Below are positions 16,562-25,053 of a DNA stretch of 51,295 nt, one piece after another (position 1 is the stretch's first letter; the number at the start of each line of letters is the position of its first letter). The position numbers were made by a program, and so were the translations under genes. This stretch comes from UBA1181 sp045601045 (lineage in GTDB: Bacteria; Bacteroidota; Bacteroidia; Bacteroidales; Paludibacteraceae). Location of the stretch: positions 1 to 51,295 of the forward strand of contig JAZRZA010000009.1 in assembly GCA_045601045.1 (NCBI GenBank), written 5' to 3'. The notes under the pieces were generated by a model that worked only from the letters and a program-made list of their open reading frames with translations, was not told the DNA's origin and searched no databases.

Positions 16562-18100
16562 TTAAACCATTTTTATCATTTCGACTAAATCACCCTCTGT
16601 TTGAGAGTTGGTAACAAAACCCAATGATAAATACAAATCAATCGCATGTTGATTCTCTTTAGCTACATGCAAATGAAGTTCTTTGTAAATCTGTTTATTT
16701 TTTACAATACTTATTGCATAAGCAAATATTGTTCTTGCAAGTCCCAATTTTCTATATGAAGGCAATACATATAAGTTATTGGCATATGCGATTTGTGTTT
16801 CATCTCTGTTGCAATACAAATTCATCATTGCCACTAACTTTCCCTCGTGTAAGACTCCCAAGACATATCCATATTTGAGAAATTTCTTACATACTTCTTC
16901 ATTTTCACCTGGCTCAGTATACTGGTTAGTCTCTTGATGAAATTTTAGTAATAAATCCAAAGCTCGTCGATAGCCGTTCAACAGTGAAACGTGAAAATTA
17001 TGAGGATATACTTTGCTTTCGGATTGATAAATCAAATAACCATCCTTATGATTATTACCGACACATTCAGATAAGTTCAATGAGTCAATCTTTCCATCTA
17101 TATACCATGGGAAAGTTGAGGCACTTAAAAAGAATGGTAACCTATCTTCTGTTTGCTTGGAAAGGAAATAAATACCAGAATATGCTATATTGGTCACATT
17201 CGGTTCTGGTAAACAGCCTAATGCAGACAAAACCATGGATCCAATATAATCATATCCTGTGCTTAACTCCACTAATGTATTTGAAATTTCATCACCTCCA
17301 CCCCTTGGGTTAATTTCAATCAAATAAAGATTCCCCTTATTATCTATTTTTATTTCTGTATGGGCAGCTCCTGTCACAAATCCAACTTGCGCTAACAACA
17401 AAGGAACAGCATTCTTAATTTTCGATTGAATATCCAATGGCAGGGAAGAGGGTTGATGATGTGAAAGTTCCACAAAATGAGGAGCTCCGGATGTTTCCTT
17501 ATCTGTAATTTGGATGACATAATGATGTCCTCTACAAGAAATAGATTCAACCGAAACCTCTCTTCCCTCTACAAATTCTTCAATTAATATTTTTTCAGGA
17601 GAATACTCATTAGCATATCGAATGGAATCCGCGAATTGACTCTCATCATACGCAATGGAAAGCCCCTTCTTTGCGGAACTTGGAATGGGTTTTACAATAC
17701 ACGGATAAAAATCGCTATTTTCACCACGATATACCAAGGATTTCACTTCGGAAAAACCTGGAACACGATTTGCGACATGCCTAGTGTAATCTTTATCCTG
17801 AATACGTAAGATTGATTCATACGGAGTGCAATCCAACTGTAGTTTCTCTGCAACATAAGCAACAACCTTCGTTGAAAATTCAGAACAATTAGAGACAACG
17901 CCATCCACTTTTTCTTTCTCGCAAACAGATACAACTTCATCCATTTCCGCTAAAGATACAGGGTAAAACACATCTGCGAGTTCATCACAGATGGCCCCTT
18001 CCGGTTGAGAAATACCAACAATATAAAGACCTAAATTTCTAGCCTTTATATACAAAGATTTTTGCGCAATAGTTGCTCCGAGGATTGCAATCTTCTTCAT
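16562..18100 (-). CDS. ATP-grasp ligase fused to a GNAT acetyltransferase
   Basis: Residues 1-110 are a pre-ATP-grasp Rossmann-like domain (MKKIAILGATIAQ), about 110-300 an ATP-grasp domain with CIVKPIPSSAKKG, IEEFVEGREVSVE and the metal-binding LIEINPRGGG, then a linker and a C-terminal GNAT domain (about 385-512) with the acetyl-CoA loop YRKLGLARTIF and a terminal AIDLYLSLGF. ATP-grasp enzymes of this class join a carboxylate to an amine through an acylphosphate. The product is clearly paralogous to the next gene upstream, sharing QITDK...APHFVEL.HHQPS. The two genes abut at base 18100 and sit 30 bp upstream of wecE. I infer that they aminoacylate an amino sugar such as Fuc4N, with the GNAT domain perhaps acetylating the added residue. 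This is not established. Confidence 0.8.
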   Translation of the reverse strand: MKKIAILGATIAQKSLYIKARNLGLYIVGISQPEGAICDELADVFYPVSLAEMDEVVSVCEKEKVDGVVSNCSEFSTKVVAYVAEKLQLDCTPYESILRIQDKDYTRHVANRVPGFSEVKSLVYRGENSDFYPCIVKPIPSSAKKGLSIAYDESQFADSIRYANEYSPEKILIEEFVEGREVSVESISCRGHHYVIQITDKETSGAPHFVELSHHQPSSLPLDIQSKIKNAVPLLLAQVGFVTGAAHTEIKIDNKGNLYLIEINPRGGGDEISNTLVELSTGYDYIGSMVLSALGCLPEPNVTNIAYSGIYFLSKQTEDRLPFFLSASTFPWYIDGKIDSLNLSECVGNNHKDGYLIYQSESKVYPHNFHVSLLNGYRRALDLLLKFHQETNQYTEPGENEEVCKKFLKYGYVLGVLHEGKLVAMMNLYCNRDETQIAYANNLYVLPSYRKLGLARTIFAYAISIVKNKQIYKELHLHVAKENQHAIDLYLSLGFVTNSQTEGDLVEMIKMV

Positions 18101-19245
18101 TATCTCTCTTCAATATTAATTTTACTATCTGACTGATAAATAAAATATCCACTTCGTTCTGCACTACACGTCACCTCATGAAGTTCTTTGTCTGTAATTT
18201 CGGCTTGTATAATAAATGGATAATTTGCTTTGTTTACAATATAATCCCTTACCTTCTCGGTTTTTTGACAAAGGAAATAAACACCTGAACAATTATGTTC
18301 AGAGATTACAGGTTTTTCAAACGTTCCTAAAGCCACCTCTATGACACCCTTCACGAAATCATATCCCGTAGAGAGGCGAACTAGATCGGATCCAATAAAA
18401 TCGCCACCCATTCGGCCTCCAATCTCCATGATACAAATACGTCCATCCTTGGTTATTTTGTATTCAGAGTGAGACGCTCCATTGGTTAGGCCTAAACTAT
18501 CCAAAGCACGTTTAGTGATCTCGTAAATATTGTCAAACTGTTCTTTTGAGAGTGTAGAGGGCTGATGATGCTCTAACTCCACAAAATGAGGTGCTTCTGT
18601 TGTAACCTTATCCGTAATTTGCAAAGGATAATGAACTCCTTGGTATGAGATAAACTCCACACTGATTTCTCGGCCCTCAATGAACTCCTCAACCATTACC
18701 TGCTTCTTAAAGGAGACTTCCATCGCATTTTTCACTGCGGGATAGAAGTCTGAAGGCATGGATATCTTGTTTACACCCAATGAACCCGAACGGTCAGATG
18801 GTTTTACTATCAACGGCAACTGGAAATCCCTCAATACGTCGTGCTTTTCAGAGGCTTGCATATCCTGTTCGCACAACATAGTATATTTAGGACAAGGGAC
18901 GTTACCTTTCACAAAAGCATCACGCATCAGATATTTATTATTGGCACGAACAGCCGCGTCATAATCATTTCCCACCAAGCCCATCTTATTAGCCACATAG
19001 GCTACAGTTGGAGCCGCCACATCGCTTGCGATGGTACAAATACCATCTATGCGCGCCTTTTGACATATCTCTAGTATCGCATCTTTTTCTACGATGGAAA
19101 TATCATAAAATTCATCCGCTATTTCAGCGCATACAGCACCATCTTTCCAAGCAAAGCATAGTGTATATATACCCATCTCTTTAGCTTTCTCCACCAAAGG
19201 ACGTTGTAAATAACTAGCTCCTATTATCGCAATCTTTTTCATCAT
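18100..19245 (-). CDS. ATP-grasp carboxylate-amine ligase
   Basis: The 381-residue enzyme has a pre-ATP-grasp domain (KKIAIIGASYLQRPLVEKA), followed by LIVKPSDRSGSLGV, VEEFIEGREISVEF and CIMEIGGRMGGD. The usual metal-binding Glu-x-Asn near the end of the fold reads EIGGR here instead of EINPR, so one ligand seems changed. The C-terminal lid shares QITDKVTTEAPHFVELEHHQP with the downstream paralog, but there is no GNAT domain. It is probably one of a pair acting in sequence on an amino sugar. The start could be 19245 or the adjacent ATG at 19242. It follows the flippase gene by 10 bp. Confidence 0.82.
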   Translation of the reverse strand: MMKKIAIIGASYLQRPLVEKAKEMGIYTLCFAWKDGAVCAEIADEFYDISIVEKDAILEICQKARIDGICTIASDVAAPTVAYVANKMGLVGNDYDAAVRANNKYLMRDAFVKGNVPCPKYTMLCEQDMQASEKHDVLRDFQLPLIVKPSDRSGSLGVNKISMPSDFYPAVKNAMEVSFKKQVMVEEFIEGREISVEFISYQGVHYPLQITDKVTTEAPHFVELEHHQPSTLSKEQFDNIYEITKRALDSLGLTNGASHSEYKITKDGRICIMEIGGRMGGDFIGSDLVRLSTGYDFVKGVIEVALGTFEKPVISEHNCSGVYFLCQKTEKVRDYIVNKANYPFIIQAEITDKELHEVTCSAERSGYFIYQSDSKINIEER

Positions 19246-19255
19246 CTATATTGGT

Positions 19256-20773
19256 TCATCTTCTTTTCAATACTTTTGTTCTCAGAACATTAACCAGTTT
19301 TGCGCGCATCTCTTTGTCCATAAAGACATAGGAAGAGAGACATACCGCCAACACAGTCAATACGGCAATCAACAATGCATTGATATAATTATCTTCTAGA
19401 ACAATCTTCAAAGGTAAAGTAAGCAACAAGGACAACCCTACCACTTTAGCGCAATCCCAGTAGCACTTAAAAAGTTCTCTCCACGAATAATCGATCTCTT
19501 TGTAAAGAACATAGGGTTTCACAATCAGAGAAAATCCCACATACATCGCAAAGGTCAAATAGGGTATCCACATAGGGCCACCACCAAGTTTTAAAACGAT
19601 ATAAAGGAGAACAAATTGCCCAACACCTAAAAAAATAGCGGCAATAGAATTAGTTTTAATTCTGTTTGCCGCAAGCATAGGAATATAGAATGCCGCACCA
19701 AATGTGCCTACAATATTACAGAGAATAATCCATTGGGTAAATACAACTGCATATTCAGGCACCTCCACCAACCATATTGACATCAATGGTTTCATAACAT
19801 AAATGGCAGGCAATCCTATCAATAATATTAGGTCAAAACAATAGATGGTGGTCTCCAAGGTGAGCTTTTTTGAAGCCTCCTTATCCCCCGACGCATAGAG
19901 TTTAATAATTTGCGGATTGATCGCCGTACGGAAATTATTAACAAACTGCATCATTGTATTGGCAACCTGGTTGGCAATCGCTTGAGAGGCGACCACAACG
20001 GGGGCGAAAAACAAATTGATGAGGACTAAAACGCCTTGCAGTTTCAATGTTTCCGTAAGATTAGCAATGATGTTCCAACCAGAGAATCCCATCAGACTCT
20101 TCAGAATGCCTTTATCCCAAATCATCCTCAATTTACTCTCTTCAAAATGATGAACGCAATAAAAACGATAAAAGAAGGCGACCAATAACTGGACAATAGC
20201 TATCAATATCGCATACCAAATCAATCGATCCATGACAGATACAGATAAGAGATAACAAATAGCCAACTTAGAAACCGCTTCAAAAATGCTTACATAAGCA
20301 TAGATATCCATCTTCTCGTGCGCCATAATTACCGAAGTGTAAGGCACTTGGGTAATGGAGATCATCGTGGTTAATATGGATATCTGGAACACCCAGAAAC
20401 ATGGCATCAATCTCTCTTCCGCAATGACTAATTTATGGTAGAAGAACCACAAACCGCCCGTTTCCATCAAAAAGAGAATAATAAAAGATAGTATGAGATG
20501 AACATAGAACGCTGTGGAGAAAGTAGCAGTTAACCTATCCTTGTCACCTGTTCCCAACTCGAATGTAAGGAATCTAGAGGTTCCAGTACTAAGCGTTCCA
20601 TTCAAAAAAGATAACATTCCCACAACACCGCCTACAACATTGTATAGGCCGTAATCCTCTACACCCAACTTGTCAAGAACGACACGTGAGGTATAAAGCG
20701 TCACACCCATAATCAAAATCATACGGATGTATAGGAACATTGTATTTTTCGCGATACGCTTATTGTCTGACAT
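19256..20773 (-). CDS. wzx: Wzx-type polysaccharide flippase
   Basis: The 505-residue protein has about 12-14 membrane segments and starts with RIAKNTMFLYIRMILIMGVTLYTSRVVLDKLGVEDYGLYNVVGGVVG, of which the elements SRVVLDKLGVEDYGLYN are typical of MOP-superfamily O-antigen and capsule translocases in Bacteroidetes. It would move undecaprenyl-linked repeat units across the inner membrane. Its ATG overlaps the end of the frameshifted acyltransferase by 14 bp. It is the only flippase in the window, so it probably serves the whole locus. Confidence 0.92.
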   Translation of the reverse strand: MSDNKRIAKNTMFLYIRMILIMGVTLYTSRVVLDKLGVEDYGLYNVVGGVVGMLSFLNGTLSTGTSRFLTFELGTGDKDRLTATFSTAFYVHLILSFIILFLMETGGLWFFYHKLVIAEERLMPCFWVFQISILTTMISITQVPYTSVIMAHEKMDIYAYVSIFEAVSKLAICYLLSVSVMDRLIWYAILIAIVQLLVAFFYRFYCVHHFEESKLRMIWDKGILKSLMGFSGWNIIANLTETLKLQGVLVLINLFFAPVVVASQAIANQVANTMMQFVNNFRTAINPQIIKLYASGDKEASKKLTLETTIYCFDLILLIGLPAIYVMKPLMSIWLVEVPEYAVVFTQWIILCNIVGTFGAAFYIPMLAANRIKTNSIAAIFLGVGQFVLLYIVLKLGGGPMWIPYLTFAMYVGFSLIVKPYVLYKEIDYSWRELFKCYWDCAKVVGLSLLLTLPLKIVLEDNYINALLIAVLTVLAVCLSSYVFMDKEMRAKLVNVLRTKVLKRR

Positions 20774-21790
20774 ACAACGAATCTATCTTATAAATCAACG
20801 ATTCAAAGTGTAATACTCGTTTTAACTGCTCTATAAAAATAGAAATAATTATACAAGCACACAACAATGATAGATAAATTATCAAAGGGTTTCTTGTAAT
20901 ATAAATATACTCCTGGAACCAATAGTAATAAATAAACGTATGAAAGAGAAAAATATTCATACTATGTTTTCCTAAAAGGCTAATGGCTTGGAAAGAAAAC
21001 TCGGGAAACATTTCGATTTATAGGAGAAAACCAATGAGAGCACAATCACCGCATCCAACAAATATTGATCAGAAGCAAAGAACCGTTCAACCGCCAACAA
21101 AAGGAATAGAATAAACCACCAACATGGATTAATCGATTCGCACACAGTTCCATATTTACACATTGTCATTCCAACCACAAAAGAGGCAAAATAAATTTTG
21201 ACACTGTATATGGGTTGAAAAGGAATAAAATAGATTGCCAGCACGATTGGGACAACCATCAATGGGAGACGATGCATTACCCTATACAACAAAGGGAAAC
21301 TTAGATATAGAACGATGATGCATGAATAGAACCACCAAGTCGGGTTGTAACCATAAAGACCTACGCAATTCAACACCCCTAATAAGTCCAATACCAATTT
21401 AGGAGCAATGTGATCACCATAAGCCTCAGCAAAAGTTCTACCAAAGACGAGCACACTAATAGGGACGAAAAGTAACCAAATGAACCAATAGTTCATCAAT
21501 AGTTTAACAAAACGATGCCAATAAAAGTGGGAAACGCTTGGTATTCCCCCATCCTTCATCGCTTTGACCATCAATCCATAACCAGAAAGAAAAACGAATA
21601 TAGCAACACAAACCTTACACCACCACCCAATTTGTTGCACTAAATACCTATCACCGAAAAGGTGAACATCATCATACAATCCATTTTGGATATAAAAAAG
21701 ATGATGAGCCAAAAGGAGTAACAACGCAACCCCCTTTAGCACGTTTGTGTCTAACAGAGACAATTGAATATTTGAATTGCTCTTTTCCAA
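20760..21790 (-). pseudogene. Frameshifted membrane acyltransferase (acyltransferase family 3)
   Basis: Two adjacent frames make one protein. The first (21790 to 20972) has LDTNVLKGVALLLLLAHHLFY with the conserved His, about eight membrane segments and ends FLSKPLAF-stop. The second (21011 to 20760) continues LLGKHSMNIFLFHTF, the expected next element of acyltransferase-3 proteins. Reading GCC TTT TTA GGA instead of GCC TTT TAG GA would restore the chain, so one T is missing from a T run (plus-strand AAAA at 20974-20977). The intact protein would be about 343 residues and would O-acylate a sugar on the lipid-linked repeat or polymer. The break may be phase variation, a true pseudogene or a sequencing error. 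It lies 12 bp downstream of ugd. Confidence 0.85.
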
Positions 21791-21802
21791 TGAAGAATGC
21801 GT

Positions 21803-23125
21803 TTAATCCCTCCTAAAAATATCCCTCGTATAAACCTTCTCCTCCACATCGTCCAAGCAGCTGTCGTAGCGGTTGGCAATGATGGCTTGGCTTTGTGCCT
21901 TGAATTTGGCTAAATCGTTGACAACGAGGCTTCCGAAGAAGGTATCTCCATCTTTCAAGGTTGGTTCGTAGATGATGATGGAGGCTCCCTTCGCTTTGAT
22001 GCGTTTCATCACACCTTGAATGGAACTTTGGCGGAAGTTATCCGAATTGGACTTCATGGTCAAACGGTAAACACCAATCGTTACGGCCGCCTCATCACCG
22101 CCATATTGGTTATTCTTGGAATAGCCGTAATAACCAGCCTTGCTCAATACTTGATCCGCGATAAAATCTTTACGGGTTCTGTTACTCTCCACAATAGCTG
22201 TCATCATATTTTGCGGCACATCCGCATAGTTAGCCAACAACTGCTTGGTATCTTTGGGCAAACAGTAACCGCCATATCCGAAAGATGGATTGTTGTAGTG
22301 GGTTCCGATTCTTGGATCCAAACCAACACCCTGGATAATGGCCTGGGCATCCAATCCCTTCACTTCGGCGTAGGTATCCAGCTCATTGAAATAGCTAACA
22401 CGCAAAGCCAAATATGTATTGGCGAATAGTTTCACCGCCTCAGCCTCCTTCATACCCATGAAGAGGGTCTCAATATCCTCTTTCAAGGCGCCCTCTTTGA
22501 GCAAATCGGCGAATGTTCTGGCCGCAGACTCAAGATATGGCACATCCGCTATCTTACGGATGGCGTTATTCTCCTCTTCAAATTCTGCATTCTCAATCAA
22601 CTTCGGATAACCGACAATGATGCGGGATGGATACAAATTATCATACAATGCCTTGCTCTCTCGTAGAAATTCCGGAGAGAATAGCAAATTGAATCGGTTG
22701 ATACCCTTCTGCGCATATTTCACGTAGAGGTTACGGGTATATCCGACAGGAATAGTACTCTTAATCACCATCACCGCCTCCGGATTCACAGCCAATACCA
22801 AATCAATCACCTCCTCCACATGCGTCGTGTCGAAGTAATTCTTGACTGGATCATAATTAGTGGGAGCCGCAATAACAACAAAATCGGCCTCCTTGTAAGC
22901 AGATGCGCCATCCAATGTCGCTTGGAGATGCAAATCCTTCTCTTTCAAATACTTTTCAATATATTCATCTTGAATTGGCGATTGCTTGCGATTGATCATC
23001 TCTACCTTTTCAGGAACGACGTCCACAGCAACAACTTGATGTTTTTGCGCCAACAATGTGGCGATACTCAATCCCACATAACCGGTTCCGGCAACGGCAA
23101 TCTGTAAATCCTTAAAATCTCTCAT
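21803..23125 (-). CDS. ugd: UDP-glucose/UDP-N-acetylglucosamine 6-dehydrogenase family
   Basis: The protein has an N-terminal NAD-binding IAVAGTGYVGLSIATLLA, then APTNYDP, IKSTIPVGYT, SPEFLRE, LFANTYLALRVSYFNEL and the catalytic-cysteine segment GYGGYCLPKDTKQL, followed by a C-terminal half. These identify the UDP-sugar C6-dehydrogenase superfamily, which oxidises UDP-Glc or UDP-GlcNAc to the uronic acid. The compact form is more Ugd-like than WbpA-like, but substrate preference cannot be read reliably. Position right after wlbA and wlbB argues that it supplies the uronic acid of the Wlb pathway. I chose ATG 23125 (MRDFKDLQIAVAG) because it follows the wlbA stop by 4 bp; the ORF extends to 23164 without an extra domain. 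Confidence 0.9.
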   Translation of the reverse strand: MRDFKDLQIAVAGTGYVGLSIATLLAQKHQVVAVDVVPEKVEMINRKQSPIQDEYIEKYLKEKDLHLQATLDGASAYKEADFVVIAAPTNYDPVKNYFDTTHVEEVIDLVLAVNPEAVMVIKSTIPVGYTRNLYVKYAQKGINRFNLLFSPEFLRESKALYDNLYPSRIIVGYPKLIENAEFEEENNAIRKIADVPYLESAARTFADLLKEGALKEDIETLFMGMKEAEAVKLFANTYLALRVSYFNELDTYAEVKGLDAQAIIQGVGLDPRIGTHYNNPSFGYGGYCLPKDTKQLLANYADVPQNMMTAIVESNRTRKDFIADQVLSKAGYYGYSKNNQYGGDEAAVTIGVYRLTMKSNSDNFRQSSIQGVMKRIKAKGASIIIYEPTLKDGDTFFGSLVVNDLAKFKAQSQAIIANRYDSCLDDVEEKVYTRDIFRRD

Positions 23126-23129
23126 ACCA

Positions 23130-24149
23130 CTAATTTTTTTTCCATACGGCATCTCTGACCGCATAGATTCTCTCTATGATATCAACCACCTTTAATCCTT
23201 CCAAGACATTGGTAGTGATGCTATTATCATTTTGCAAAGTATCAATCACATTTTGAATCACCAAATGATGATTTTGGGCAGAACCCTTGTATGCGCCATA
23301 GTCATTCGGCGGATTACTTGGCGCCAAGGTTGGCATCTCATAATCCTTGATGTGGCAATAAACCACCTCGTTCATGTACTGTCCAGCCACCTTAATGGTT
23401 CCCTTCTCTCCCACAATGGAGATACTACTCTCCAAATTGGTATCCCAAACAGCTGTCGAATAATTGAGGCAACCCATTCCGCCATTCATGAAATCAAAGG
23501 TCACCACACCACTATCCTCGAAGTCTGTCAAATCCTTATGGGAAAAATCGTTGAAATGACCTACGATATTGGTAATGTCACCAAACAACCAATACATGAT
23601 ATCGATAAAATGGGAGAATTGCGTAAAGAGTGTTCCGCCATCCAATTTTGCGTCACCGTGCCAATTACCCTTCTTGTAGTAACGTTCGTCACGGTTCCAA
23701 TAACAGTTGAGTTGAACCATAAAAATCTTGCCCAACTTCTGCTCTGTCACCATCTGCTTCAACCATACGGAAGGAGGGGAATAGCGGTTTTGCATCACAC
23801 AAAATACCCTTTTGGAGACCTCAAGCGACTTGTAAACCAACTTTTCGGCATCCGCCTTACTGAGGGCTATGGGTTTTTCGATAACAACATGGTGCTTCGC
23901 ATCAAGAACCTTCAAAGCATAAGGCGCATGATAAAAGTTGGGGGTGCAGATGTTGACAACATCCACCTCCAAGCCAGAAGACAAAAAGGAATCGATATCT
24001 GTGAAGTAAGGGAGATCGTCGGTGAATTGAACCTCCTCCTTGGATAACACATCACAAACCGCCACCAATTCAGCTTCCGGGTTGCGGCGAATCATCTCCG
24101 CATGACGCTTACCAATATGTCCATAGCCTATTACAGCGAACTTAACCAT
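23130..24149 (-). CDS. wlbA: UDP-GlcNAcA 3-dehydrogenase-like (WlbA/WbpB)
   Basis: This is a Gfo/Idh/MocA-family oxidoreductase with the N-terminal FAVIGYGHIGKRHAEMI, the conserved EKPIALSKADAE and the WlbA-like NRYSPPSVWLKQ, YWNRDERYY and GGTLFTQFSHFID elements. WlbA/WbpB oxidises the C3 hydroxyl of UDP-GlcNAcA so that WlbC can put an amino group there. It lies between wlbB and ugd in one operon; the matching aminotransferase is 13 kb upstream at 37059. The specific 339-residue length fits. This function is well supported by family and neighbours together. Confidence 0.9.
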   Translation of the reverse strand: MVKFAVIGYGHIGKRHAEMIRRNPEAELVAVCDVLSKEEVQFTDDLPYFTDIDSFLSSGLEVDVVNICTPNFYHAPYALKVLDAKHHVVIEKPIALSKADAEKLVYKSLEVSKRVFCVMQNRYSPPSVWLKQMVTEQKLGKIFMVQLNCYWNRDERYYKKGNWHGDAKLDGGTLFTQFSHFIDIMYWLFGDITNIVGHFNDFSHKDLTDFEDSGVVTFDFMNGGMGCLNYSTAVWDTNLESSISIVGEKGTIKVAGQYMNEVVYCHIKDYEMPTLAPSNPPNDYGAYKGSAQNHHLVIQNVIDTLQNDNSITTNVLEGLKVVDIIERIYAVRDAVWKKN

Positions 24150-24174
24150 ATCGAAATATCTTTGTTAAAATCCA

Positions 24175-24750
24175 TCACCCAATTTTGGCGACAGAACCAT
24201 TTTTTAATTCGTAAAGGGTATTCGTTTCGGGGCAAATAGCCTTGCCACTTTCATCGAACGTGAGTGTATGTCCATACTCACTCACCCAACCGATCTGTTT
24301 CCCTGGATTTCCCACCACCAAAGCGAACGGTTTCACATCTTTCGTGACAACGGTACCCGCGCCAATCATTGCGTAAGAACCTATCTCCACACCGCATACA
24401 ACCGTCGCGTTCGCGCCTATGGAGGCGCCTTTTCTCACAATCGTGGAGCGAAACTCATGCTTACGTTCAACAAAACTTCTGGGATTGATGACATTAGTGA
24501 AGACCATCGAAGGGCCTAGAAAAACATCATCCTCACAAATCACACCCGTATAAACAGAAACATTATTCTGGATCTTCACATTCTTTCCAATGCGGACATC
24601 TGGAGAAATCACCACATTCTGACCAATATTGCAATTTTCGCCAATGAATGCACCCTTCATGACATGGGAAAAATGCCATATCTTCACATTTTCACCAATG
24701 ACACAACCTTCGTCGATGATAGCGGTTTCATGTGCGAAAAAGAGATTCAT
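24175..24750 (-). CDS. wlbB: UDP-2-acetamido-3-amino-glucuronate N-acetyltransferase (WlbB/WbpD)
   Basis: This 191-residue left-handed beta-helix enzyme N-acetylates the C3 amino group in UDP-GlcNAc3NAcA formation. It opens with FFAHETAIIDEGCVIGENVKIWHFSHV, whose key elements KIWHFSHV, VSVYTGVICEDDVFLGPSMVFTN and NPRSFVERKHEF match WbpD/WlbB; the repeated hexapeptides and KPFALVVGNPGKQIGWVSEYG close the fold. It is the first gene of the long glycan operon, about 210 bp downstream of a strong promoter match. The trailing TFDESGKAICPETN region is the short C-terminal extension usual in WlbB. Confidence 0.92.
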   Translation of the reverse strand: MNLFFAHETAIIDEGCVIGENVKIWHFSHVMKGAFIGENCNIGQNVVISPDVRIGKNVKIQNNVSVYTGVICEDDVFLGPSMVFTNVINPRSFVERKHEFRSTIVRKGASIGANATVVCGVEIGSYAMIGAGTVVTKDVKPFALVVGNPGKQIGWVSEYGHTLTFDESGKAICPETNTLYELKNGSVAKIG

Positions 24751-24961
24751 AGATCACGAGTGGGCAAGACTTCGTCATCGTGAGTAACATAGCAAGACAT
24801 GCCAAATCACTCACTATCAACAAGTTTATATAATACCAGACGACTTCCCTCGTTCAAGTCATATATGGCAAAAACAAAGCAATGGAAAGCATCCTTAGAA
24901 TAAACTACATTACGAGAAACCATCGGCATACAATCGCCCCAAACATCCCATAAGCAGTATG
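24751..24961 (-). other. Long 5' leader of the glycan operon
   Basis: About 205-210 bp without a recognisable gene separate the predicted transcription start from wlbB. A 6-bp inverted repeat TCACGA...TCGTGA lies at 24754-24783, immediately before the start codon. The rest holds no clear ORF or riboswitch that I recognise. A leader of this length is a candidate site for post-initiation control. Confidence 0.35.
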
Positions 24962-24992
24962 CAAATATAATATAAATGAGATATACGGCAAA
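24962..24992 (-). promoter_or_regulatory. Strong Bacteroidetes-type promoter of the glycan operon
   Basis: On the minus strand TTTG (24992-24989) is followed after 19 bp by TATATTTG (24969-24962). Both elements and the spacing fit the Bacteroidetes primary sigma consensus TTTG-N19-21-TAnnTTTG. It is the best promoter match I found near the glycan genes and would drive wlbB through glf. Confidence 0.65.
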
Positions 24993-25053
24993 ATTTACAT
25001 TGACTTTTTTTCAACAAATCAAACAGGCGAAAGAGTAAGAAAAAAGGCGATTT

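Noticed and set aside
23232..24047. 271-codon plus-strand frame opposite wlbA
   Set aside because: It lies wholly antisense to a gene with clear family motifs and has no domain of its own.
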